From NCBI RefSeq assembly GCF_018131075.1, contig NZ_JAFCLS010000039.1:18683-82682 (forward strand): DNA of 64,000 nucleotides, in the 5' to 3' direction. Positions within the stretch are counted from its first letter, which is position 1, and each line of letters opens with the position of its first letter. A program made the translations under genes and the position numbers. Below the pieces are notes generated by a model that had not been told where the DNA came from, ran no database searches, and saw nothing but the letters and a program-made list of their open reading frames with translations. The DNA is from Bradyrhizobium sp. JYMT SZCCT0428. GTDB lineage: Bacteria; Pseudomonadota; Alphaproteobacteria; Rhizobiales; Xanthobacteraceae. Of the stretch, positions 17,656 through 25,431 are shown piece by piece.

Positions 17656-19209
17656 TTAGCCGCCGGCTTCGCCATCGGCCGAAATTTCGCGGCCGGTCCT
17701 GTCTCTGCCGCGAAGGTGAAGCTTGTCGCCGTCAAACGACAGGGTCCACTTCTGTAGCTCGTCCATTCCCACCGCCTGCCGCTCAATCTCAAACGTGGAG
17801 CCGTTCAACCACTTCCCCTTGGTCGCAAATACGCCGCCGACGATCGAGTCTGCCTTGCGATACAGACCATCAAGTCCAATCGGACCGATAAACCGGCGTG
17901 ACGGCTGGCTCGGATCGGATGCGTATAACTCGAGGTCGTAGTGCGGGCTCGGATGAGCGAGGATCAGCGATATCGATTTCACGTTCAGCGCATTGGCCGA
18001 AAACTTGTAGGCACGTCCCGAGACCGCGGCTGCGGTCCCCGGCGTTTCGCCAATTTCCGTCGCCTTCTCGGTCAATATCTCGCGAATCTTGTCCGCGAGC
18101 CGATTCGAGGCGGCGGTGTCAGGGGGCAATGCCGTTTCGGATTTGACGGCGCCAGAAATCAGATCAGCCAGCCTGCCTAACGGACAAAAATCCCTGGCGG
18201 TGGTCACCGCGACGATATCAAGCCGGGGCAAAACCATGATGAGCTGGCAATGGTATCCGTTCGCCATGTAGACGTGCTTGTCGGGAAGCGCCCAGAACAA
18301 ATTGGAATACCGCAGATCCGGCGCTCTCGGCATATTCATGTTCACGGTGGCGTGGCTCACCTTGTCGATCCAGCCGGGTGGAAGCAGCGATTTGTCCTCC
18401 CATTGGCCGTTGCGCAAATACAGATAGCCAATCTTCGCCATGTCGCGCGGCAGCAAGGCCAGACCGTATCCGCCGGTCGAGTTACCCTGGGGATCACGCC
18501 ACCAGTTCGAGACGGTGATCCCGAGCGGCCCGAACAGCTTGGCCTTCGCATAGTCCGCCGCGCTCATGCCGGTGAGCTTGGTGATGATGCCGGACAGCAG
18601 GTGCGTGCCGCCGCTGTTGTAGTTGAAGGCCTCTCCCGGCGCGCCCGACATCGGACGATCAAGAATGAATTTGATCCAGTCCTTCTGGCGGCTCATTTCG
18701 ATGACCGAATCCGGACGCCCGTCCAGCGGCTCCTTCCAGTCGATTCCCGATGTCATATCCAACAGGTGCTGAACCGTGATGGCTTTCTTTCTGTCGTCGG
18801 CATCTGCGACGCTGCGATCGCCAAAGAAATCCAGCACCGGATGATCGAAGCTATCAAGCAGGCCATCCTTGTGGGCAATCGCCGCCAACGTTCCGACCAC
18901 CGCCTTGGTCGAAGAGTTTATCCGGTGCGGAATGTCGGCCGTATATGGCGCGTAATAGGCGTCCAGCACGATGCGTCCACGCCGAACCAGCAACAGGCTG
19001 TCGAGGCTGCGGGTTTTCCCGAAATCGAGCAGGTCGGCGAGCGCCATCGAATCCATGCCCTGCTCTTCCGGCGAGGAAGTTTGCCATTGCCGGGTGGGCC
19101 AGACGCCTTCTGCTGCCGCTTGAGCAAATGCTGCGGGGCCGCAGATCAGGGCCGCCAGAGCGAAGATGCCGAGCGCGGTCCTTGAGACGGCAGATCGTAT
19201 GTTTGGCAT
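17656..19209 (-). CDS. Exported beta-lactamase-family serine hydrolase
   Basis: A 517-residue protein from ATG 19209 with a signal peptide ending AAFAQA. The nucleophile motif SxxK is SSTK at residues 99-102 (INSSTKAVVG), and FNYNSGGTHLLSG holds the second motif tyrosine. The hydrolase domain occupies about residues 40-360; the remainder is a beta-rich tail ending in a stretch about Phe-Glu-Ile-Glu-Arg. Family members include beta-lactamases, esterases and 6-aminohexanoate-dimer hydrolases; the substrate cannot be stated. It is divergent from a LysR regulator, with a TGATTG-N6-CAATCA palindrome immediately upstream of its start. Confidence 0.82.
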   Translation of the reverse strand: MPNIRSAVSRTALGIFALAALICGPAAFAQAAAEGVWPTRQWQTSSPEEQGMDSMALADLLDFGKTRSLDSLLLVRRGRIVLDAYYAPYTADIPHRINSSTKAVVGTLAAIAHKDGLLDSFDHPVLDFFGDRSVADADDRKKAITVQHLLDMTSGIDWKEPLDGRPDSVIEMSRQKDWIKFILDRPMSGAPGEAFNYNSGGTHLLSGIITKLTGMSAADYAKAKLFGPLGITVSNWWRDPQGNSTGGYGLALLPRDMAKIGYLYLRNGQWEDKSLLPPGWIDKVSHATVNMNMPRAPDLRYSNLFWALPDKHVYMANGYHCQLIMVLPRLDIVAVTTARDFCPLGRLADLISGAVKSETALPPDTAASNRLADKIREILTEKATEIGETPGTAAAVSGRAYKFSANALNVKSISLILAHPSPHYDLELYASDPSQPSRRFIGPIGLDGLYRKADSIVGGVFATKGKWLNGSTFEIERQAVGMDELQKWTLSFDGDKLHLRGRDRTGREISADGEAGG

Positions 19210-19224
19210 GAGCGCTTCGCCGCT

Positions 19225-19242
19225 TGATTGTGGGCTCAATCA
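19225..19242. promoter_or_regulatory. Inverted repeat TGATTG-N6-CAATCA
   Basis: A perfect 6-bp inverted repeat with a 6-bp spacer, 16 bp upstream of the serine hydrolase start and in the gap to the divergent LysR gene. It is a candidate operator; the protein that binds it is not known. Confidence 0.5.
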
Positions 19243-19394
19243 TTTGCGACCTGGGATCGGAATGTCAATCGCCGCTGCGCACCGCAACCGAGCTCGACAC
19301 CGGAGCTACATTCGTCAGCCGCTTACCCACCTTGCCGATCCGCGGAAGAATGCCTATGACCGGACGGCCAGTGTTTCCCCAGGCGGAAGACCAA

Positions 19395-20363
19395 ATGGAC
19401 CGCATCGACGCGATGAAAGTCTTTGTCTCCGCCGTCGACGAGGGCAGCCTCGCCGGTGCCGGCCGGCGCCTGCGCCGATCACCGGCCGCCGTGAGCCGCG
19501 CGATCGCCTTCCTCGAGATCCATGTCGGGGCTGAACTGCTTCATCGCACCACGCGGTCGCTGAAGCTGAGCGAGGCCGGCGAGCGCTATGTCGTGGCGTG
19601 CCGCCGCGTCCTCGTCGAACTCGAGGAGGCCGATCTCGTCGCCGGCAGCGAGCGCTCGGCGCCACGCGGCACGCTGACCCTGACCGCGCCCATCATCACC
19701 GGTGAAGATATTCTGCGGTCGATCCTCGAGGCCTTCATGAACGAACATCAGGCCGTGTCGGCGCGGCTCGTTCTGCTCGACCGGCCGGTGAACCTGATCG
19801 ACGAGGGCATCGACGTCGCGCTCCGCATCGCGCATCTCGCTGATTCGAATTTCGTCGCAGTCCGTGTCGGCGAAGTTCGCCGCGTGATCGCGGCGTCACC
19901 GGGATATCTGGCGCGGCATCCTGTCATCCGCGAACCGGCCGATCTGGCAAAGCACCGGATTGTCGCCATGACCCATTTCGGGCTGGATTCCTGGAGCTTC
20001 CCGCCGCTGAAGGGATCCTCCGTTCCACGGGTGGTCCAGTTCGCGCCGCGGCTGGTCGTCAACACGGTTCGCGCGGCGATCGCCTCCGTGACCGAAGGGC
20101 ACGGGGTCACGCGGCTGTTTTCCTATCACATCGCCGACGAAATCCGCGACGGCCGGCTGCAACTGCTGCTCGGCAAGGACAAACACCCGCCGCTGCCGGT
20201 TCATTTGCTGGCGCCGCAGGGGCGTCTGTCGGTGCCGAAGGTGCGCGCCTTTGTCGATTTCGCCGCGCCGCGCCTCAAGCGGTATTTCACCCGGCTTTCG
20301 AACGAGGCCGACAAGAATGCCAGCGCCATTCGTTCGCGTAGCGGAAGAGTGCCTTCCGAGTAG
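19395..20363 (+). CDS. LysR-family transcriptional regulator
   Basis: A 322-residue regulator starting MDRIDAMKVFVSAVDEGSLA after GGAAGA. The N-terminal winged helix-turn-helix (about 1-60) includes AGRRLRRSPAAVSRAIAFLE, followed by LysR linker and the substrate-binding domain with the WSF/PRVVQF and DGRLQLLLG segments usual in the family. It lies divergent from the serine hydrolase and 100 bp upstream of an SDR-tautomerase-MFS run on its own strand, either of which could be its target. Longer in-frame starts upstream enter the intergenic palindrome region and are not preferred. Confidence 0.88.
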   Translation: MDRIDAMKVFVSAVDEGSLAGAGRRLRRSPAAVSRAIAFLEIHVGAELLHRTTRSLKLSEAGERYVVACRRVLVELEEADLVAGSERSAPRGTLTLTAPIITGEDILRSILEAFMNEHQAVSARLVLLDRPVNLIDEGIDVALRIAHLADSNFVAVRVGEVRRVIAASPGYLARHPVIREPADLAKHRIVAMTHFGLDSWSFPPLKGSSVPRVVQFAPRLVVNTVRAAIASVTEGHGVTRLFSYHIADEIRDGRLQLLLGKDKHPPLPVHLLAPQGRLSVPKVRAFVDFAAPRLKRYFTRLSNEADKNASAIRSRSGRVPSE

Positions 20364-20463
20364 CAGGCATTCGCGCGATCCCTGCAAGAGCCTAGCCTGA
20401 TCTGCATCGGCGCCACACGGCCCGGCGGCAAACCTGCCGCTTCACAGAGATCAGGAGGCTACC

Positions 20464-21174
20464 ATGGGTAAGGAACAGAAAGTCGTCATCATCACCGGTG
20501 CATCGCAGGGCATCGGCGCGGATCTGGTGAAGGGATATCGCGACCGCAATTACCGCGTCGTCGCCAATTCCCGTTCGATCAAGCCGTCCAGCGATCCGGA
20601 TGTTCTGACCGTCGCAGGCGACGTTTCCCACCTCGCGACCGCGCAGAAAATCGTGTCGCAGGCGCTGGAGCGTTTCGGCCGCATCGATTCCCTGGTCAAC
20701 AATGCCGGCATCTTCATCGCCAAGCCGTTCACCGAGTACAGCGCGGAAGATTACGCATCGGTGATTGCAATCAATCTCGGCAGCTTTTTCCACCTCAGCA
20801 AGCTCGCCGCGGCCGAGATGCTGAAGCAGGGTTCGGGTCACATCGTGCAGATCACGACCAGCCTGGTCGATCATGCCAACAGCAACGTTCCCTCGGTGCT
20901 GGCTTCGCTGACCAAGGGTGGCTTGAACGCCGCCACCAAATCGCTCGCGATCGAGTACGCAAAGCGAGGCATCCGCGTCAACGCTGTCTCCCCGGGTGTC
21001 ATCAAGACCCCGATGCACAAACCTGAAACGCACGAATTCCTGGCCAATCTGCATCCGGTCGGGCGCATGGGCGAAGCCAAGGACATCGTCGACGCCGTGC
21101 TGTTCCTGGAAGGCGCCGCCTTCGTCACCGGCGAAATCCTGCATGTCGATGGCGGCCAGAGCGCCGGTCACTGA
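20464..21174 (+). CDS. SDR-family oxidoreductase lacking the catalytic tyrosine
   Basis: A 236-residue protein with the Rossmann cofactor motif TGASQGIG (11-18), NNAG (79-82) and Ser133 of the SDR active site. The YxxxK motif is replaced: Lys151 is present but the position four residues before it is Ala147 (VLASLTKGGL), so the general acid tyrosine is missing. The rest, including the IRVNAVSPGVIKTPM segment, is canonical. It may use another proton donor, act as a binding protein, or be inactive. GGAGGCTACC precedes ATG 20464. It is followed after about 35 bp by a tautomerase, suggesting a short operon. Confidence 0.85.
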   Translation: MGKEQKVVIITGASQGIGADLVKGYRDRNYRVVANSRSIKPSSDPDVLTVAGDVSHLATAQKIVSQALERFGRIDSLVNNAGIFIAKPFTEYSAEDYASVIAINLGSFFHLSKLAAAEMLKQGSGHIVQITTSLVDHANSNVPSVLASLTKGGLNAATKSLAIEYAKRGIRVNAVSPGVIKTPMHKPETHEFLANLHPVGRMGEAKDIVDAVLFLEGAAFVTGEILHVDGGQSAGH

Positions 21175-21210
21175 CAGCCATTCGGAACAACTCCAGCAAG
21201 GACAATGAAC

Positions 21211-21459
21211 ATGCCCATCGTCACCATCCAGATCACCCGCGAAGGCACCGAAGGCGGTGCCGACGCAGCCACTAGGGAAGAAAAGGCCGCACTGATCAAG
21301 GGCGTCAGCCAGCTGCTGCTCGACGTGCTCAAGAAGCCGCTGGAATCGACCTTCGTCGTCATCGACGAAGTCGAGACCGACAACTGGGGTTGGGGCGGGC
21401 TTCCCGTGCTCGACTACCGAAAGAAGCGTGCGAGCGAGCGCGCGGGCTCCGCAGGGTAG
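21211..21459 (+). CDS. 4-oxalocrotonate tautomerase-family protein
   Basis: An 82-residue enzyme. The ATG at 21211 gives MPIVTIQITREG; after methionine removal Pro1 becomes the catalytic base, so this start is preferred over the in-frame ATG at 21205. The fold is a beta-alpha-beta unit with the C-terminal Trp-rich ETDNWGWGG that is typical of the subgroup. Members isomerise 2-oxo-3-enoates and related compounds. AAGGA lies about 11 bp upstream. With the SDR and the MFS protein it may process and export or import a small organic compound (inference). Confidence 0.85.
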   Translation: MPIVTIQITREGTEGGADAATREEKAALIKGVSQLLLDVLKKPLESTFVVIDEVETDNWGWGGLPVLDYRKKRASERAGSAG

Positions 21460-21552
21460 ACGACGAGTGTCCCGAGATCGCAAGTCATCGCCAACAGCGA
21501 TGGCTTCGATCTCAACTCATCATTTTCCATGAGGCGTCCAGGATTCTAAGCC

Positions 21553-22793
21553 ATGTCCATGACGAGGACGAATCTCGGTCACCCCGCCCACGCGGCAACG
21601 GCCGAACATCGCAATGAGGGCGGTCCGGTGTGGCTGTCCGCAATGGCGGGTCTTTGCGCATCGCTGGTCGGGCTTGGACTGGCCCGCTTTGCCTATACGC
21701 CGCTGATCCCGGCCTTGATATCGGCGAAATGGTTCAGCCCGGCGGAAGCGGTTTATCTCGGAGCAGCCAATCTCGCGGGCTATCTGGCCGGCGCGCTGAT
21801 CGCACGCGAACTCGGAAGCCGCGCAGGCTCCGTTCGCGCATTGCGCGCGATGATGGTGCTGGCCTCGCTCTCGGCCTTTGCCTGTGCCATGCCGATCTCG
21901 TTCATCTGGTTCTTTGGCTGGCGGTTTCTGGCCGGCCTGAGCGGTGGCGTGATCATGGTTCTGGCGGCGTCAACCATCCTGCCGCACGTCGCACCGGGCA
22001 AGAGAGGTCTTGTCGGCGGGGTCATCTTCGCCGGTGTGGGCCTTGGTGTGGCGGCTTCCGGCACGCTCGTTCCGCTGTTGCTGCAGCAAGGCGTCAAGCA
22101 GAGCTGGTATGGCCTCGGCGTTTTGTCGGCGCTGCTGACGCTGGTGAGCTGGAAGGCCTGGCCATCAGATAATTCGGCGGCCGACCGCGCTTCGAGCGGC
22201 CATGTCCCGGTACGCGGCAAGAAGCTGGCCGTCGTCCGCGTGCTGAGCGCAGAATATGGCCTCAACGCTTTGGCGCTTGTGCCCCACATGGTCTTTCTGG
22301 TCGACTTCGTCGCGCGCGGGCTCGGCCAGGGAATTTCAACCGGCTCGCATTACTGGGTGCTGTACGGTATCGGCGCCACCATCGGTCCGCTGCTGACGGG
22401 CCATCTTGCTGACCGCACCGGGTTTGGCCCAGCGCTACGCGTGGCATTCGTGATCGAGGCGATCGCTATCCTGCTGCCGGCGCTGAGTTCGGCTCCGGCA
22501 GCCCTGATCGTTTCGAGCGTCATCGTCGGAGGTTTTACGCCCGGCATCGTGCCGCTCGTGCTCGGCCGCATTCACGAGCTCATTCCTCACGACCCGAACG
22601 GCCAGCGCGCGGTCTGGGCGCAAGCCACCACGACATTCGCGGTGTTTCAGGCGATCGCGGCCTATGGGCTTTCGTATCTGTTCGAACATACCGCGGACAT
22701 TACACGACCCTGTTCGTGATCGGTGCGGGCGCGGTCACCGTCTCGCTGGCGATCGATCTCGTTACCGCGTTGACGGTCGGGCGGGAACGGTGA
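21553..22793 (+). pseudogene. MFS transporter (YbfB/YjiJ type) with C-terminal frameshift
   Basis: The intact frame runs 21553-22719 (388 residues) and shows about eleven membrane helices with YbfB-type landmarks (GLGLARFAYTPLIP near residue 37; VLYGIGATIGPLLTGHLADR near residue 268). The last residues read FEHTADITRPCS and stop. Shifting frame by one base near 22697 gives YTTLFVIGAGAVTVSL and a continuous helix ending in GRER at 22793, which is the usual C-terminus. A single-base deletion is the simplest explanation, so the last helix is lost, or the sequence has an error there. If intact it would transport a small organic solute. Confidence 0.7.
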
Positions 22794-22811
22794 CCGACCG
22801 AAAGCTTCCAT

Positions 22812-23189
22812 TCACAACCTGATCCAGCGCTGCACCGCCTCGGCCGTATCGGCCGGCGTGGTGTTGAAGCAGATCCGGACATGCGGCACGTGGATCAGGA
22901 TGAGATTGATGATCTTCTCGAACGGCAGCAGGCGTTCCGCGGGCTCGCGCAGGCCGGCGCCGATCACGACGCAGTCCAGATGTCTCGATTTGAGCGCGGC
23001 AACGGTCATCGCCTCGGCGGTCTCATTGGGATCGATCAGACAGCTCTCCGCGTCGTAGCCGAGCGCGCGCAGTATTTCGATCTGCGCCTCGATGAAATTC
23101 CTGACGAGTTCGGGTGTCAGCCCCGGAAAGGCGCTGAAATCCACAAAGGAAGGCTCGATGCCGATCGCGAGCACGGTCTTTTCCGCCAT
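22812..23189 (-). CDS. Small conserved-looking protein of unknown function
   Basis: A 125-residue cytosolic protein from ATG 23189 (MAEKTVLAIGIEPSFVDFSA). It looks like a compact alpha/beta (Rossmann-like) fold: beta strand VLAIGIE, helices around ELVRNFIEAQIEILRALGYD, then LDCVVIGAGLREP and LILIHVPHVRICF. I do not recognise the family. It is convergent with the MFS gene. Longer in-frame ATG options upstream have poor context. Its codon use is like its neighbours. Confidence 0.6.
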   Translation of the reverse strand: MAEKTVLAIGIEPSFVDFSAFPGLTPELVRNFIEAQIEILRALGYDAESCLIDPNETAEAMTVAALKSRHLDCVVIGAGLREPAERLLPFEKIINLILIHVPHVRICFNTTPADTAEAVQRWIRL

Positions 23190-23366
23190 GCGTTGGTTCC
23201 ATATCGGGTGAAGCGCTCGCTGACCAAACGCATGGATCCTCGCGCCGGTTCCAAATCCCGCTTTGATATGACACTTCGACTGACGCCGAAGCATTGATGT
23301 CGTGGTCCGAACTAGGATGAATGTCAGTCGCCGGTAGCGGCGCTGGATGCTTCACAGGAGAACAAC

Positions 23367-23540
23367 ATGGCAGCAATCGACAACGCCAACCAAAGCCTGG
23401 TCGTCACCGCGTTCTGGGCGGTCAGTCCGGGCGAGGAAGCGGCGGTCGCGAATCTACTGAAAGATTTCCTGCCGCAGGGGCAGGCCTGGCCAGGGCCCGC
23501 TATCCATGCGTGGAACGGACCTGCCGCGGGCCGCAGGGCT
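23367..23540 (+). pseudogene. Truncated, decayed antibiotic-biosynthesis-monooxygenase-like gene fragment
   Basis: AGGAGA precedes ATG 23367, and the first 40 codons (MAAIDNANQSLVVTAFWAVS, then PGEEAAVANLLKDFLPQGQ) look like the start of a small ABM/dimeric alpha-beta-barrel protein. After about 23490 the frame reads WPGPAIHAWNGPAAGRRAIY, which no longer resembles the family, while another frame gives GPQGYLF, a likely remnant. The fragment ends where the stop of a minus-strand gene (23539) begins, suggesting that a rearrangement removed the 3' half. The open frame itself runs to 23567. Family assignment is by resemblance of a short N-terminus. Confidence 0.45.
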
Positions 23541-23784
23541 ATTTATTCAGGTGCCAGTCTTGCATGATCAGGGTCTGGTCAATCTTAAATGCTTTGGTGG
23601 TGATCGAGGAACCCACGAGAGCGTCCAAACTGTTGTCCCCATACGCCGGTCCCCCGCGCTGCCGCAGCACATAGGTCGCACCGTCCTCTGCTTTCAGAAC
23701 GACGGTCTCGCGCTCGCTCTTCGATCCGGCGTCGACACGCTCCCGCACCACCTGGCCAGAGAGTTCGACCTGTTTAGGCTCCAT
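23539..23784 (-). CDS. 81-residue beta-rich protein, third gene of the peroxidase-peptidase operon
   Basis: Starts MEPKQVELSGQVVRERVD at ATG 23784, one base after the stop of the peptidase gene, so translation is probably coupled. No signal peptide or membrane segment is visible. Predicted strands (QVELSGQVVRE, ETVVLKAEDGATYVLRQ, GSSITTKAFKIDQTLIMQD) suggest a small beta barrel, perhaps OB-like, but no family is recognised. It could be a partner, cofactor-like regulator or inhibitor of the peptidase (inference from position). The longer frame reaching 23910 overlaps the peptidase and is not needed. Confidence 0.65.
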   Translation of the reverse strand: MEPKQVELSGQVVRERVDAGSKSERETVVLKAEDGATYVLRQRGGPAYGDNSLDALVGSSITTKAFKIDQTLIMQDWHLNK

Positions 23785-23785
23785 A

Positions 23786-25342
23786 CTACCGGCTTTCGCA
23801 TTCTTCGACGGCGATGATGCCGCTCCCCAATATATGACCGACAATGATCTCATACGAGGGGAATTGTTCGCCCGAAACAGCCTTCGGGCCGTCCTTTTTC
23901 TTCGTGGCAATCACCACGCGCCGCTCGTTCTCCATCGTCTTGCCGGTGCTCCTGAACTGTGCGCCTCCGGTCACGGACAGGACATCGGGCGGATCGTTAT
24001 AGCCTTTGCCGGCAGCGATATCACGAAATCTGTCGAGCACCTCCAATCCTTCCTTTGGATCGATCTTCTTCCCTGGCATCGAGGCCGACGACGCGATTGT
24101 CTTTCCCTCGGTTGCGAGCGCGATCCGCCGGAATTTGCGCTGGCTCGCCGCGTCCACGGCCAGCTCTGCCGGGGCTGCTGCAACAAGGCCCGATACCGAC
24201 TTCCGTGCAGGCTCTGCATCGAGCACGGGATGCAAGGAAGGATCCCCATAAAGCACGAACTGCGCCAGGGTTTTGAGATTGACGGGGCTGGCCATGGTCT
24301 GGGTCTGCACAAAGCGTTGCCGGGCCTGCAACATCGCGCGGCCGGTCGAGGCGCCCGCCAGGATCTCCTCGAGAAAATATTGCGTCATCAGGTCCGCTTG
24401 CGCGTTCGATTTGGGCGGACCGTAGGAAATGTTGGTCGAACCCAGGAAGGCCGCGGCTCCCTTTCCGAGATAGGTCATGCAAATTGGCGGATGATGCCCG
24501 AACGTTCGATAGTTATAGAGCTGCGCTCCATAACAGCACTCCGCAGCCACCACCGTCCCGGCCGTCACACCCTGAGCTTGGAGAAGCTGGCTCTCCATGG
24601 CGGTCGATAACGCGCCGGCGCTCTCGCCGTAGAATCGTGAATCCGTGGTCGCCCCATGACAATTGATGAAATGAACCAGATGGGCGAGCGATGGATCGAT
24701 CGCGGGATGACCATGCGCCGGCGCCAGAAACAGCGACGTGTGATCGCCAAAAAGGGACGACAGGCTGAGTTGGGTCGATTGCTGCCAGACTTCGGTGCTG
24801 ATCGAGAAATAGCGGGAGTAATCGGCGCCCGACCGGCCGGTGTGCCGGATGCTGTGATCGATCAGTTCGATCAGTCGCTGAGGATCGGTCTCGCTCAATG
24901 CTGCGGGCAGACGGCCCACCACACGCATCACGCCGAGATAGGCCTGCGCCTTCTTGCCGAAGGCGGCGGCGCATGCGTACGGCAAATCGCTTGCGATCGA
25001 TGGATCGGCGTCGGTGATGCCGGCGACTGGATTCAGCGTGATATGCGGAACCACGTCCGGACCATCCAGCAGCAGGATATAATCCGGGGTCTCGCGGACG
25101 TAGATCGCGTCGACCGCTTGCTTGGCGCCGCGCTCGTCGCTGGCGTTGATGACTGCATTTCCGTTCACCGCCGCCATTTGAGCCGCATCGTCGATCTCAA
25201 AGACCACGGAGGTCAGACCTCGCGCCGCGTCAGCCGCAATCAGGCGCTCAATGGTCTGTCGGACCGAAGCGGCGCCGGCGACGCCATACTTGGCAACGAC
25301 GGCGGCGCGGTTGGTAATGATCGCCTTGTCAATTTCCGGCAT
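23786..25342 (-). CDS. Gingipain/caspase-fold cysteine peptidase (C25-like)
   Basis: A 518-residue protein with the C25 core: DYILLLDGPDVVPH (87-100), SDLPYACAA with YLGVMRVVGRLPA (118-147), and a caspase-like dyad, His229 in NCHGATT and Cys269 or Cys270 in AAECCYGAQ. Residues 290-310 (YLGKGAAAFLGSTNISYG) follow the fold to its end; the last 150 residues form a charged tail with no clear family. No signal peptide is visible, so it may act in the cytosol or be exported by another route. Substrate specificity is unknown. AAGGGG precedes the ATG at 25342; a hairpin lies in the 89-bp gap to the peroxidase gene. Confidence 0.8.
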   Translation of the reverse strand: MPEIDKAIITNRAAVVAKYGVAGAASVRQTIERLIAADAARGLTSVVFEIDDAAQMAAVNGNAVINASDERGAKQAVDAIYVRETPDYILLLDGPDVVPHITLNPVAGITDADPSIASDLPYACAAAFGKKAQAYLGVMRVVGRLPAALSETDPQRLIELIDHSIRHTGRSGADYSRYFSISTEVWQQSTQLSLSSLFGDHTSLFLAPAHGHPAIDPSLAHLVHFINCHGATTDSRFYGESAGALSTAMESQLLQAQGVTAGTVVAAECCYGAQLYNYRTFGHHPPICMTYLGKGAAAFLGSTNISYGPPKSNAQADLMTQYFLEEILAGASTGRAMLQARQRFVQTQTMASPVNLKTLAQFVLYGDPSLHPVLDAEPARKSVSGLVAAAPAELAVDAASQRKFRRIALATEGKTIASSASMPGKKIDPKEGLEVLDRFRDIAAGKGYNDPPDVLSVTGGAQFRSTGKTMENERRVVIATKKKDGPKAVSGEQFPSYEIIVGHILGSGIIAVEECESR

Positions 25343-25369
25343 TCGTATCGCCCCTTGCTCTCAACAGGC

Positions 25370-25391
25370 GCGGCTGCAGCCGAGCAGCCGC
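25370..25391. other. Intergenic hairpin between peroxidase and peptidase genes
   Basis: GCGGCTG (25370-25376) and CAGCCGC (25385-25391) form a 7-bp GC stem with an 8-base loop. There is no T tract, so it is not a classic terminator; it may affect mRNA stability or processing between the two genes. Confidence 0.45.
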
Positions 25392-25431
25392 GCGCATCAA
25401 CACCTCCACCGCTCAGAGCGACGGCGGCCTG

